IMG/VR virus record: IMGVR_UViG_3300013285_000044
Span: 1 to 34,081 of that record
DNA: 34,081 nt
Origin: a virus
Strand: one strand, 5' to 3'
Part shown: positions 15,536-21,656 of the stretch, piece by piece
Layout of the letters: each line of letters starts with the position of its first letter
Position numbering within the stretch: position 1 is the stretch's first letter
The notes under the pieces: generated by a model
The model's database searches: none
Seen by the model: the letters and a program-made list of their open reading frames with translations, nothing else
What the model was told of the DNA's origin: nothing
Program-made: the position numbers and the translations under genes

Positions 15536-16177
15536 ATGCAACAAGTAATTAATTTTGTACAAAAAAACAATGTACATATATCCATTATGACTGGAAAACT
15601 GGAGGGATTAAAATCCATCTCTAGTAACACAGTTACCAATGATTATTGCATTAAGCAATATAATAGTAATAATGAAAATAATATTTGTACTAAATGCTAT
15701 TCTAATATAATGCTTAATAGTTATCGTAAGAATATGCAAAGTCCATTACAAAGTAATAGTAATATGTTATCTAGTAATATATTATCTGATAATCAATTAC
15801 CTATTATAATGGATGCATTTTTTAGATTTAATGCTCATGGGGAATTGATTAATGATATTCATTTAATTAATTTAGTTAATATTACCCTTAAAAATCCATC
15901 ATGCAATTTTGCATTATGGACAAAACAAAATGGATTAATTAAAAAGTATTTTGATAATAACCCAAAACCTAGTAATTTGATTTTGATATATTCCAATCCT
16001 AAAATCAATTCTATTATGGATAAAATCCCAAAACACTTTGATAAGACTTTTAATAATGTATTATCTACTGATTTTGTAGATCAACAAAACTGTACTGGAC
16101 AACAATGCAAAACTTGTTTACTTTGCTATAAGCATAATTCCACTACTAAAATTGTGGAAATGGTAAAAAAGTATTAA
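15536..16177 (+). CDS. Gp88-like phage protein with two Cys clusters
   Basis: The protein has 213 residues from the ATG at 15536, preceded by GGAGGA; an upstream GTG at 15512 is less likely. Cys38, CTKCYS (51-56), the phrase FFRFNAHGELIND (95-107), NFALWTKQNG (124-133), NLILIYSNPK (147-156) and the C-terminal cluster NCTGQQCKTCLLCYKH (185-200) follow the layout of the phage Gp88 family. That family's biochemical role is unknown; the Cys pattern suggests metal or Fe-S binding. It is the first plus-strand gene of the early arm, is very AT- and Asn-rich, and is followed by its own terminator. Confidence 0.65.
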   Translation: MQQVINFVQKNNVHISIMTGKLEGLKSISSNTVTNDYCIKQYNSNNENNICTKCYSNIMLNSYRKNMQSPLQSNSNMLSSNILSDNQLPIIMDAFFRFNAHGELINDIHLINLVNITLKNPSCNFALWTKQNGLIKKYFDNNPKPSNLILIYSNPKINSIMDKIPKHFDKTFNNVLSTDFVDQQNCTGQQCKTCLLCYKHNSTTKIVEMVKKY

Positions 16178-16196
16178 GCAATTAGTACTTACCCTG

Positions 16197-16223
16197 ATCC
16201 CGCTATTAAGCGGGATTTTTTTT
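16197..16223 (+). terminator. Rho-independent terminator
   Basis: The stem ATCCCGC/GCGGGAT (16197-16203 with 16210-16216) has loop TATTAA and is followed by a run of T. It lies 19 nt after the stop of the Gp88-like gene, isolating that gene from the next leader module. Confidence 0.92.
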
Positions 16224-16259
16224 AACTATTTTTTGCAATGTTGCAATAAAACAACACAC

Positions 16260-16527
16260 AGGGTAAACACCTATTGACAGGGCAAAGTGTTGTCGCCACA
16301 CAACACTAGGCCTAGGGTAAACCCTAACGATCAGATCGTGCCATATTGGACGATCGTCAACCCTCTAATGCACTTATTCATAGTCAACCCAAAACCCCCC
16401 AAAACCCCATTAAATGGATTTTGGAGGGTTTGCCTAAAATCAACCATTGCAAAATCATACCCTTATAGGGTTTATCCCTATATCAATTCTACCCTATACA
16501 TATAAGATAGATATAGGGCAATTGTGC
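16260..16527 (+). repeat. Leader module B (copy of 15193-15517)
   Basis: The 372-nt non-coding gap 16178-16549 holds a terminator and then the same five blocks as module A: AGGGTAAACACCTATTGACA (16260-16279), AGGGTAAACCCTAACG (16314-16329), CCAAAACCCCATTAAAT (16399-16415), GAGGGTTTGCCTAA (16424-16437) and ATAGGGCAATTGTGC (16513-16527). Sequence between blocks has diverged and is about 57 nt shorter overall. The blocks are therefore likely the selected, protein-bound parts. Confidence 0.75.
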
Positions 16528-16549
16528 TCATTAATTGGAGAATAGACTA

Positions 16550-16789
16550 ATGGAAAATAGATCAATTTCAAGCATTGCAAGAGATATTAAAAGGGTATGG
16601 ATTAAACCATATTTTGGAGCAAAACCCTATTTAGATGCAATGGAATATCTAGATAACATCAACGATAATTATATTTATGATGATGCAAAAAGTGTCATTA
16701 TGTATTTTTTGGCTAATGCATCAACTTTTAGAGGCAATGATGCCAAGGTATTAAAACTTGAATTAAAAAACTTATTGAAGGGCAATTAA
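16550..16789 (+). CDS. Small hypothetical protein
   Basis: The protein has 79 residues, starting MENRSISSIARDIKRVWIKP. The ATG at 16550 is preferred to the in-frame TTG at 16535, which lies inside the ribosome-binding stretch. The body contains AKPYLDAMEYLDNINDNYIYDDAKSVIMYFLANASTFRG and ends in a basic helix. Proteins with this text are widespread short phage early proteins without assigned function. Confidence 0.7.
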   Translation: MENRSISSIARDIKRVWIKPYFGAKPYLDAMEYLDNINDNYIYDDAKSVIMYFLANASTFRGNDAKVLKLELKNLLKGN

Positions 16790-16791
16790 TT

Positions 16792-16971
16792 ATGACAATG
16801 GATAGCTATAGAGCAGTAGGATTGGCAGAGGGTTTTATTGAGGCAGATAGTGAAGAGCAAGTACTGGAGGCATGGCAATACTTGCACGATACCCGCCTAG
16901 GTTATGGGTTACAAGGGTTTTTTGGTCGAACCATTCGACAATTATTGGAAGAGGGTTTAATTAACCCCTAG
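16792..16971 (+). CDS. Small hypothetical protein (59 residues)
   Basis: It starts MTMDSYRAVGLAEGFIEADS two bases after the previous stop. The phrase EAWQYLHDTRLGYGLQGFFG followed by RTIRQLLEEGLI is a pattern I know from many small phage proteins of unknown role. It is short but clearly coding by codon use and by its tight fit between neighbours. Confidence 0.75.
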   Translation: MTMDSYRAVGLAEGFIEADSEEQVLEAWQYLHDTRLGYGLQGFFGRTIRQLLEEGLINP

Positions 16972-16981
16972 GCAGCCCCAT

Positions 16982-17060
16982 AAGGGTAAACCCCTGGAAT
17001 TTCGGATCCAAGGGTTTTCCCTAATTGTGTTGCAATAAACAGTCAGTACTATTGAATTGT
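16982..17060 (+). promoter_or_regulatory. Intergenic control module C (paired with 18486-18560)
   Basis: It contains AAGGGTAAACCCCTGGAAT, then AGGGTTTTCCCT (17011-17022), then TGTTGCAATA and CAGTACTATTGAA. The module before 18577 has the same succession with variations: GGGGTTTACCCTGGAAT, CAGGGTAACTACC, GTTGCAGTA and CAGTACGATTGAA. It probably holds a promoter with operators, but I cannot place -35 and -10 boxes with confidence. Confidence 0.55.
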
Positions 17061-17087
17061 AGTCAACCAAAACAAAGGAGAATTTTT

Positions 17088-17381
17088 ATGGCAAATTGGA
17101 AATATCAAATTGATCTGTCAGATATCTTCAGTAAATTTAATGATGATGGTGAAATCACAACCGATGAACCCATCCAAAAAATTGCAATGGATATCTATCA
17201 TCGGTTTTCAAAATTTATGGATGCCCATCCCGATATGTTCGAGGATGATTATTCCACAGAGGACAATATCGACAATTTAAAGTATTGCGATAATGTAAAA
17301 GAGATTGACACAATATTGTGTGAACTCTATGATTTTTGTGATGCAAATCGTATTTGGATAAACACTTGGGAGATAGCATGA
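17088..17381 (+). CDS. Acidic hypothetical protein
   Basis: The protein has 97 residues, starting MANWKYQIDLSDIFSKFNDD, with AGGAG seven nt before the ATG. It is strongly acidic and helical. Its stop overlaps the next ATG in an ATGA junction. No family recognised. Confidence 0.7.
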   Translation: MANWKYQIDLSDIFSKFNDDGEITTDEPIQKIAMDIYHRFSKFMDAHPDMFEDDYSTEDNIDNLKYCDNVKEIDTILCELYDFCDANRIWINTWEIA

Positions 17382-17830
17382 ATTTTCAAATTAAAGCTTT
17401 TAAACATTGGCAAACCGAAGATGGAGGTGGATATCAATTCAACCTTTATCTTGATGGCAAAAAGTTTGCATGGGTGCATAACGATGGCAATGGTGGGTGC
17501 ATCGATATGAATTTTGCTGATGGTAAGCACAATATGGATGACGATACCCCGAATGGCAAGATATGGGATGACTATGTCAAATCACTAGGACAATGGAAAT
17601 CATCTTGGGGTGCAATTAATGGTCAAGAATTTTTTGATCACGATACCGATACTGCCATTGGCATTTTGGTGGAAGAGTACGAGATGTCTAAGCATCGTAA
17701 AAAGGGCATTTTGTTTAAATTACCAGTTGATGGTGAGGGAACATTCCGAACCATTAAAACTCAAGATATGGATTTAGCAGTCGCACAATTAGATAAAACC
17801 TTTGGCAAGGGTAAGTACGAACTTGTGTAA
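17378..17830 (+). CDS. Hypothetical phage protein, 150 residues
   Basis: The ATG at 17378 overlaps the previous stop, which fixes the start over an in-frame upstream ATG at 17354. The N-terminal half looks like a beta sheet (FQIKAFKHWQTEDGGGYQFN, KKFAWVHNDGNGGCIDMNF), and the C-terminal half carries KGILFKLPVDGEGTFRTIKT. Similar text occurs in phage early proteins of unknown function. Confidence 0.7.
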   Translation: MNFQIKAFKHWQTEDGGGYQFNLYLDGKKFAWVHNDGNGGCIDMNFADGKHNMDDDTPNGKIWDDYVKSLGQWKSSWGAINGQEFFDHDTDTAIGILVEEYEMSKHRKKGILFKLPVDGEGTFRTIKTQDMDLAVAQLDKTFGKGKYELV

Positions 17831-17838
17831 TGTTGCCT

Positions 17839-17880
17839 AGTAAAGCATTCTGAGAGTGCTTTACTGGATCAATATTGATC
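17839..17880. promoter_or_regulatory. Hairpin plus 14-bp palindrome
   Basis: AGTAAAGCA (17839-17847) pairs with TGCTTTACT (17857-17865) around a 9-nt loop, with no following T run. Directly after it GATCAATATTGATC (17867-17880) is a perfect palindrome. The pair lies between two plus-strand genes and 21 nt before the next ATG. An operator or RNA-processing site is more likely than an intrinsic terminator. Confidence 0.55.
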
Positions 17881-17901
17881 ACACAAAATTAGGGAGTTAA
17901 G

Positions 17902-18081
17902 ATGACTAAAAAAATTAAAGTGCGTATCAGTACGCAATTTGATATCGAGGTATCGGAAGATTACTTTGAGAAAATGCGTAAGTATGATATCAAGTGGGAA
18001 TTACTTGATAAGTGTTTTAAAAATAATCCTATGACAGTTAACCATGCAACAATGGAGGTATTGAGCGATGAAACAGTTTGA
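17902..18081 (+). CDS. Small hypothetical protein (59 residues)
   Basis: It starts MTKKIKVRISTQFDIEVSED with GGGAG just upstream and ends in EVLSDETV. It is alpha/beta and charged. Its end overlaps the next gene by 14 nt, so the two are coupled. Function is unknown. Confidence 0.7.
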   Translation: MTKKIKVRISTQFDIEVSEDYFEKMRKYDIKWELLDKCFKNNPMTVNHATMEVLSDETV

Positions 18082-18268
18082 ATGCTTTTGGGGTGATGGA
18101 TATCGTAGTAACGATAAAAAGTCAACCCTTGCTTATTACGATTTAGAATTTTTTAATGAGTTGCGTGGCTATGGTGATCAAGAAATTCACATTGTCGACA
18201 CGCTTGAAATTGGCGATCGTGCAGAATTTAATGAATGCGGCGAGCATTGGGTGCGGAGGATAGCATGA
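18068..18268 (+). CDS. Small hypothetical protein
   Basis: The protein has 66 residues, starting MKQFECFWGDGYRSNDKKST and ending EFNECGEHWVRRIA. The preceding GGAG lies inside the upstream gene. Aromatic and acidic; no family recognised. Its stop overlaps the next ATG. Confidence 0.65.
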   Translation: MKQFECFWGDGYRSNDKKSTLAYYDLEFFNELRGYGDQEIHIVDTLEIGDRAEFNECGEHWVRRIA

Positions 18269-18477
18269 AAAAATGGCAAATCGAGGCATTGTTTTTTAAC
18301 ATCGGCTGGGAAGTGCCGAATGAAATTGACAACCAGTTATTTGATAGCAAGGAAGAGGCAGAACTAGAACTCCAAGATCACCTTGATTCAATGGCATACG
18401 CAGTCGAGATGGGTTACATGGAAGACTCCAATGCCCATGATTGGCGAGTAGCGGAGGTGGATGTTTCGCAACCCTAA
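18265..18477 (+). CDS. Small acidic hypothetical protein
   Basis: The protein has 70 residues from the ATG at 18265, which forms an ATGA junction with the upstream stop. It contains KKWQIEALFFNIGWEVPNE and KEEAELELQDHLDSMAYAVE. A small anti-host or regulatory role is possible, but nothing in the sequence shows one. Confidence 0.65.
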   Translation: MKKWQIEALFFNIGWEVPNEIDNQLFDSKEEAELELQDHLDSMAYAVEMGYMEDSNAHDWRVAEVDVSQP

Positions 18478-18485
18478 AAGTAAAT

Positions 18486-18560
18486 AGGGGTTTACCCTGG
18501 AATCCGAAATCAGGGTAACTACCTATGTACTTTTGTTGCAGTACCAGTACGATTGAACTT
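18486..18560 (+). promoter_or_regulatory. Intergenic control module D (paired with 16982-17060)
   Basis: It carries GGGGTTTACCCTGGAAT, CAGGGTAACTACC and GTTGCAGTACCAGTACGATT ahead of the gene at 18577, in the same order as module C. The AGGG...CCCT dyads also occur in modules A and B. A shared regulator across four early leaders is the simplest explanation. Confidence 0.55.
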
Positions 18561-18576
18561 TTACAAGGGAGGTAGT

Positions 18577-18771
18577 ATGAAATTTAGTATTTCAATAGAT
18601 ATTTTAGATTGTGACATTGATGAAGTGATGGAATTAAACCATTGCACTAAGCAAGAAGCAATTGATCAAATCACCAATGTATTTTATTTAGGTTTATCTT
18701 GCATTGATGGTATGTTACATCGTGTAACTGGCATTGATGGCATAGATTCTTATGTGGAGAAAGCAGAATGA
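18577..18771 (+). CDS. Small hypothetical protein
   Basis: The protein has 64 residues, starting MKFSISIDILDCDIDEVMEL, with GGGAGG upstream. A beta strand is followed by helices (NHCTKQEAIDQITNVFYLGL). Its stop overlaps the next ATG. Function is unknown. Confidence 0.65.
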   Translation: MKFSISIDILDCDIDEVMELNHCTKQEAIDQITNVFYLGLSCIDGMLHRVTGIDGIDSYVEKAE

Positions 18772-18962
18772 TATACATCACTAAAACTGAAACATACAAT
18801 ACTGGTGGTGGGTGCATGGTAGATATACTGACACTCTCAACTGGTAAAGTAGTTTGTATTTCCGATGAGTATGTGGGCTTGTACCATTCAATTGATGATA
18901 TGTTGGAAGACGATGGTACAAAATGCATTCAAGGTTTTTGGATTAATGGAGAAACTGTATGA
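18768..18962 (+). CDS. Small hypothetical protein
   Basis: The protein has 64 residues, starting MIYITKTETYNTGGGCMVDI, likely a small beta protein (STGKVVCISDEYVGLYHSID). It is coupled on both sides by ATGA overlaps. No family recognised. Confidence 0.65.
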   Translation: MIYITKTETYNTGGGCMVDILTLSTGKVVCISDEYVGLYHSIDDMLEDDGTKCIQGFWINGETV

Positions 18963-19123
18963 TTAATGACCAATACTTAAACGCTTTGGATGATGCCATT
19001 TTGACAATGTTGCACAATGACATCGAACCAACATCAGCACTAAAGCAATGTGCATCTGACAATGGCATTGCTTATGGTGAAGACATGGGCAAATTTATTG
19101 AATGGGCAAAGGAGCAATTATGA
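18959..19123 (+). CDS. Small hypothetical protein (54 residues)
   Basis: It starts MINDQYLNALDDAILTMLHN and ends FIEWAKEQL. The ATG overlaps the upstream stop, and its own stop overlaps the next ATG. It is helical and acidic. It fills what would otherwise be a gap in an unbroken series of coupled genes. Confidence 0.7.
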   Translation: MINDQYLNALDDAILTMLHNDIEPTSALKQCASDNGIAYGEDMGKFIEWAKEQL

Positions 19124-19305
19124 TTACTGCACAATTATTAATGGAAGACTATTTGGATTATTTCAACAACTACTTGACAATTGCCAAGTACGCTAAAGAT
19201 CGAGGCTTGACCCTTGAACAGGGACAAGACTTGGTTTTACTGGGCAAATCGTTGCATGAAAAGAAGCTTATTGAAGAGCATTTTCAATTCATCAAGGTGG
19301 GCTAA
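19120..19305 (+). CDS. Small hypothetical protein, possible HTH-like helices
   Basis: The protein has 61 residues from the ATG at 19120, starting MITAQLLMEDYLDYFNNYLT. The stretch TIAKYAKDRGLTLEQGQDLV followed by LLGKSLHEKK resembles short phage proteins with a helix-turn-helix-like core, though DNA binding is not established. Confidence 0.65.
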   Translation: MITAQLLMEDYLDYFNNYLTIAKYAKDRGLTLEQGQDLVLLGKSLHEKKLIEEHFQFIKVG

Positions 19306-19306
19306 T

Positions 19307-19516
19307 ATGAAAATCTACAAAGCGTGGTACGACTCTCGCAATTTTTCATTCGAGGCTTTTGGTTTGGATGAGAAAACTGCAAAAGCAACGCTCATTAAAG
19401 GTTTGCGTAAGCATGGTAAAGAGTACAAGTGCGAATCCAACTGGTGGTACAAGGACGATGTTTGCGTACTGGAGCATGAATTAAACACACCTTATAGGGA
19501 TAGGGACACAATATGA
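19307..19516 (+). CDS. Small basic hypothetical protein
   Basis: The protein has 69 residues, starting MKIYKAWYDSRNFSFEAFGL. It contains DEKTAKATLIKGLRKHGKEY and a Trp-rich turn (SNWWYKDDVCVLE). The text resembles small phage early proteins without known role. It overlaps the next ATG. Confidence 0.65.
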   Translation: MKIYKAWYDSRNFSFEAFGLDEKTAKATLIKGLRKHGKEYKCESNWWYKDDVCVLEHELNTPYRDRDTI

Positions 19517-19683
19517 ACAAATATGTAGAAGAACTAATAACCGAAATGGTATTTGATTTTAATGATTTGGCATTAGGTCATACCTATAAAGATGTAGGCT
19601 ATGATACTAAAAAAGAGTTTTTTAAAGAGATGAGCATTAAAATAAACGAACTGTATTACAGATTAAACAAGGAGCAAGCATGA
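19513..19683 (+). CDS. Small hypothetical protein (56 residues)
   Basis: It starts MNKYVEELITEMVFDFNDLA and ends YYRLNKEQA. ATGA overlaps on both sides support it as a real gene. It is helical and unknown. Confidence 0.7.
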   Translation: MNKYVEELITEMVFDFNDLALGHTYKDVGYDTKKEFFKEMSIKINELYYRLNKEQA

Positions 19684-19946
19684 TTACCAATCAATTAGAT
19701 GATTTACACGCATCAGTCAACGATGTTTATACCCAGTGGGATGAGGGTAGTGTTGAATACGCTGAGGCTCAGCAAATACTTATGCGAGTATGCAAAAACT
19801 TTCTTGCCCCGCAGCCCGACCAAAACCAGGCACTCGACCACAAAATTTGCTTTGATGATGTGGATTGTATGGTGCTTTGGTTATTAGAAAATGATGTAGA
19901 CGATACCCCAGTAACACTAACTATTCACTTAGGAGAAAAAGCATGA
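19680..19946 (+). CDS. Acidic hypothetical protein
   Basis: The protein has 88 residues, starting MITNQLDDLHASVNDVYTQW. It is acidic with helices in both halves (EYAEAQQILMRVCKNFL, VDCMVLWLLENDVDDTP). It lies between coupled genes. No family recognised. Confidence 0.7.
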   Translation: MITNQLDDLHASVNDVYTQWDEGSVEYAEAQQILMRVCKNFLAPQPDQNQALDHKICFDDVDCMVLWLLENDVDDTPVTLTIHLGEKA

Positions 19947-20152
19947 GTAACTGGGAACAACAATTCGTAGAAAGCTTTATTGCCAAACTGGTAAACCCAA
20001 GAGAAAAGCATCGATTGGAGCAAGTATCGGAGCAAGGTTATAAGGTGATTGATACTAGCACCAACGAGTGCTTGTGGGATATTAGAAATGGGTGTAATGT
20101 ATTTACCTTGGAAGAGGCAGAACAATTTATAAAGGAGCAGAATAATGGGTAA
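19943..20152 (+). CDS. Small hypothetical protein
   Basis: The protein has 69 residues, starting MSNWEQQFVESFIAKLVNPR. It contains QGYKVIDTSTNECLWDIRNG and ends with the helix TLEEAEQFIKEQNNG. The start is fixed by overlap with the previous stop. Function is unknown. Confidence 0.65.
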   Translation: MSNWEQQFVESFIAKLVNPREKHRLEQVSEQGYKVIDTSTNECLWDIRNGCNVFTLEEAEQFIKEQNNG

Positions 20153-20432
20153 TATGTACGATGGATGGCTTGAATCCGGAATTCAGGATAGCTATGATGA
20201 CCAAGATCGAAGGGCAGAAGAGATTGCTTATTGGGCAGAGGCAGATCTCAAACCCGATGGCAGATGCTACCCCTTTTCAGCACCAAACTGGGCAGAGGCA
20301 ATCTCTCAGTTAGGGCTTGCTGAAGAACTCCAAGATATCGATCCAGTAACCGCAACCCAAGAGTTGCGTGACAAAGTGGTAGCCTATTGGTATGATGTGG
20401 CTGAGTATATCAATGAGCGAGACTGTACATGA
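20145..20432 (+). CDS. Acidic hypothetical protein
   Basis: The protein has 95 residues, starting MGNMYDGWLESGIQDSYDDQ. It is very acidic and Trp/Tyr-rich (EEIAYWAEADLKPDGRCYPF). It overlaps both neighbours. A DNA-mimic role could be imagined from charge alone, but nothing supports it specifically. Confidence 0.65.
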   Translation: MGNMYDGWLESGIQDSYDDQDRRAEEIAYWAEADLKPDGRCYPFSAPNWAEAISQLGLAEELQDIDPVTATQELRDKVVAYWYDVAEYINERDCT

Positions 20433-20719
20433 TCCTAAAAACCCTAACTGTTGCGTTCATCCTAACTTCCATCCATCCAGTCTATGCTGACGAGTACTAT
20501 GCTTTTGCTCCCAACACGATTGGTGGGTGGACGATGCTGACTGAGAACCCATGTCGGTACGATAAAACTCTACCCGAGGCATACGCAACCAACCAAAAGA
20601 ATGAAAAAGCTTATGGGTGTTACTGGTTTGGGAACAAGGTGATTTACTTCCGAGATTCCCAAGGCAACATTCGTTACATGGAAAAGAAACATTTTGTTTT
20701 AAAACATAATATGCTATAA
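20429..20719 (+). CDS. Exported protein with Sec signal peptide
   Basis: The protein has 96 residues. The first 20 form a signal peptide (MILKTLTVAFILTSIHPVYA) with probable cleavage before DEYYAF. The mature part has two Cys residues (ENPCRYDK and AYGCYWFG), which could form a disulphide in the periplasm, and ends in a basic tail. It sits in the early arm, not in a lysis cassette. A superinfection-exclusion or envelope role is possible; none is shown. The promoter of the downstream sigma gene overlaps its last codons. Confidence 0.7.
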   Translation: MILKTLTVAFILTSIHPVYADEYYAFAPNTIGGWTMLTENPCRYDKTLPEAYATNQKNEKAYGCYWFGNKVIYFRDSQGNIRYMEKKHFVLKHNML

Positions 20720-20720
20720 T
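20712..20720 (+). promoter_or_regulatory. Extended -10 host-type promoter for the sigma gene
   Basis: TGCTATAAT is a perfect extended -10 box (TG-N-TATAAT). The -35 position holds only the weak TTTTGT at 20692-20697, which extended -10 promoters tolerate. Transcription would start near 20727, after the GTG at 20723 and before the TTG at 20753. It would let host sigma-70 polymerase make the phage sigma factor. Confidence 0.65.
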
Positions 20721-20752
20721 GGGTGACCCCCAATCCGATTGGAGATTCCCCA

Positions 20753-21328
20753 TTGAGAAACCGCAAGAATGCGCTGACTGATTATATGCAGTCGCTATAC
20801 AAGATCCCTACGCTGACCCTCGAGGAAGAGGCAAGGCTGGGGATTCTAATTGCTCAAGGTGACGAGGGCGCGCTGGACAGATTAGTAACCCACAACCTAC
20901 GCTTTGTAGTCTCGGTCATTAAAAAGATGCCGAATTGGGCGCATTCCAATATGCCGATGGAAGACTTATTATCATTCGGCAACGAGGCCTTGCTCAACGC
21001 AGCCCGCTCCTGGAAACCGATGGGAAAAATCCGATTTGCCTCGTATGCCAAGAAATTCATTCACTTCGATGTCAATCGGGGTGTTGCCAATACCAAGAAC
21101 ATTATTCGATTGCCAGTAAATATTACTGAAGAGATCCGCAGAATCAAATACACCGAGCGCGTACTGAGTCAAACTCTCCAGCGCGAGCCGACCGACACAG
21201 AGCTTGCCGACAGGCTGGGGGTGTCAACCACTCGGATTGCATACATTAATTCCATAATCAGTAAAGAGCCAGTAAGCTTAGAGATATTTAATTCCGAACA
21301 TTTAGAACAAGAAGGATACGATGACTGA
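20753..21328 (+). CDS. Sigma-70 family factor lacking region 4
   Basis: The protein has 191 residues from TTG at 20753, which has GGAGA seven nt upstream; the in-frame GTG at 20723 (201 residues) has no visible ribosome-binding site. Region 1.2 reads DYMQSLYKIPTLTLEEEARL. Region 2 reads LVTHNLRFVVSVIKKM, MEDLLSFGNEALLNAARSW, then IRFASYAKKFIHFDVNRGV. Region 3 is IRLPVNITEEIRRIK through LADRLGVSTTRIAYINSI. The protein stops shortly afterwards, so the -35-binding region 4 is missing. Such factors recognise one-box promoters, as T4 gp55 does. It would redirect host RNA polymerase to phage genes. Confidence 0.88.
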   Translation: MRNRKNALTDYMQSLYKIPTLTLEEEARLGILIAQGDEGALDRLVTHNLRFVVSVIKKMPNWAHSNMPMEDLLSFGNEALLNAARSWKPMGKIRFASYAKKFIHFDVNRGVANTKNIIRLPVNITEEIRRIKYTERVLSQTLQREPTDTELADRLGVSTTRIAYINSIISKEPVSLEIFNSEHLEQEGYDD

Positions 21329-21656
21329 AGAACAGATTCGAGCTTACAATAGATTTATTCGTGCTCGTGACAGAGTCAAACTAGTAAAAACCAAAGAGAA
21401 CTTTAGAAATGCTTATATACCTCATCGTAATTTTACTGATAGTGTACATATCAATGGATTGAACCATCCGCTCTTTGTGGTGAACGATGAGTGGATTGAA
21501 TACAAAGAGGCAAGTGCAGCATGGTGGGCAATTGAACCCAGATACCGCCATGAAGAACGTTTAAGGGCAACCCGAGGCGATTATGGAGATTCAGATAACT
21601 GGGATGAACCAAACGAAGTTGAAACATTAGACACTTTCTTCAAGGAGGAGAAATGA
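21321..21656 (+). CDS. Hypothetical protein between sigma factor and methyltransferase
   Basis: The protein has 111 residues, starting MTEEQIRAYNRFIRARDRVK. It contains FVVNDEWIEYKEASAAWWAI and an acidic tail ending FFKEEK. Overlaps link it to the sigma gene before and the methyltransferase after. No family recognised. Confidence 0.65.
   Translation: MTEEQIRAYNRFIRARDRVKLVKTKENFRNAYIPHRNFTDSVHINGLNHPLFVVNDEWIEYKEASAAWWAIEPRYRHEERLRATRGDYGDSDNWDEPNEVETLDTFFKEEK

Noticed and set aside
19778-19788. ACTTATGCGAG as an eighth promoter motif
   Set aside because: It differs from the 13-mer, lies inside a coding region and points against local transcription.
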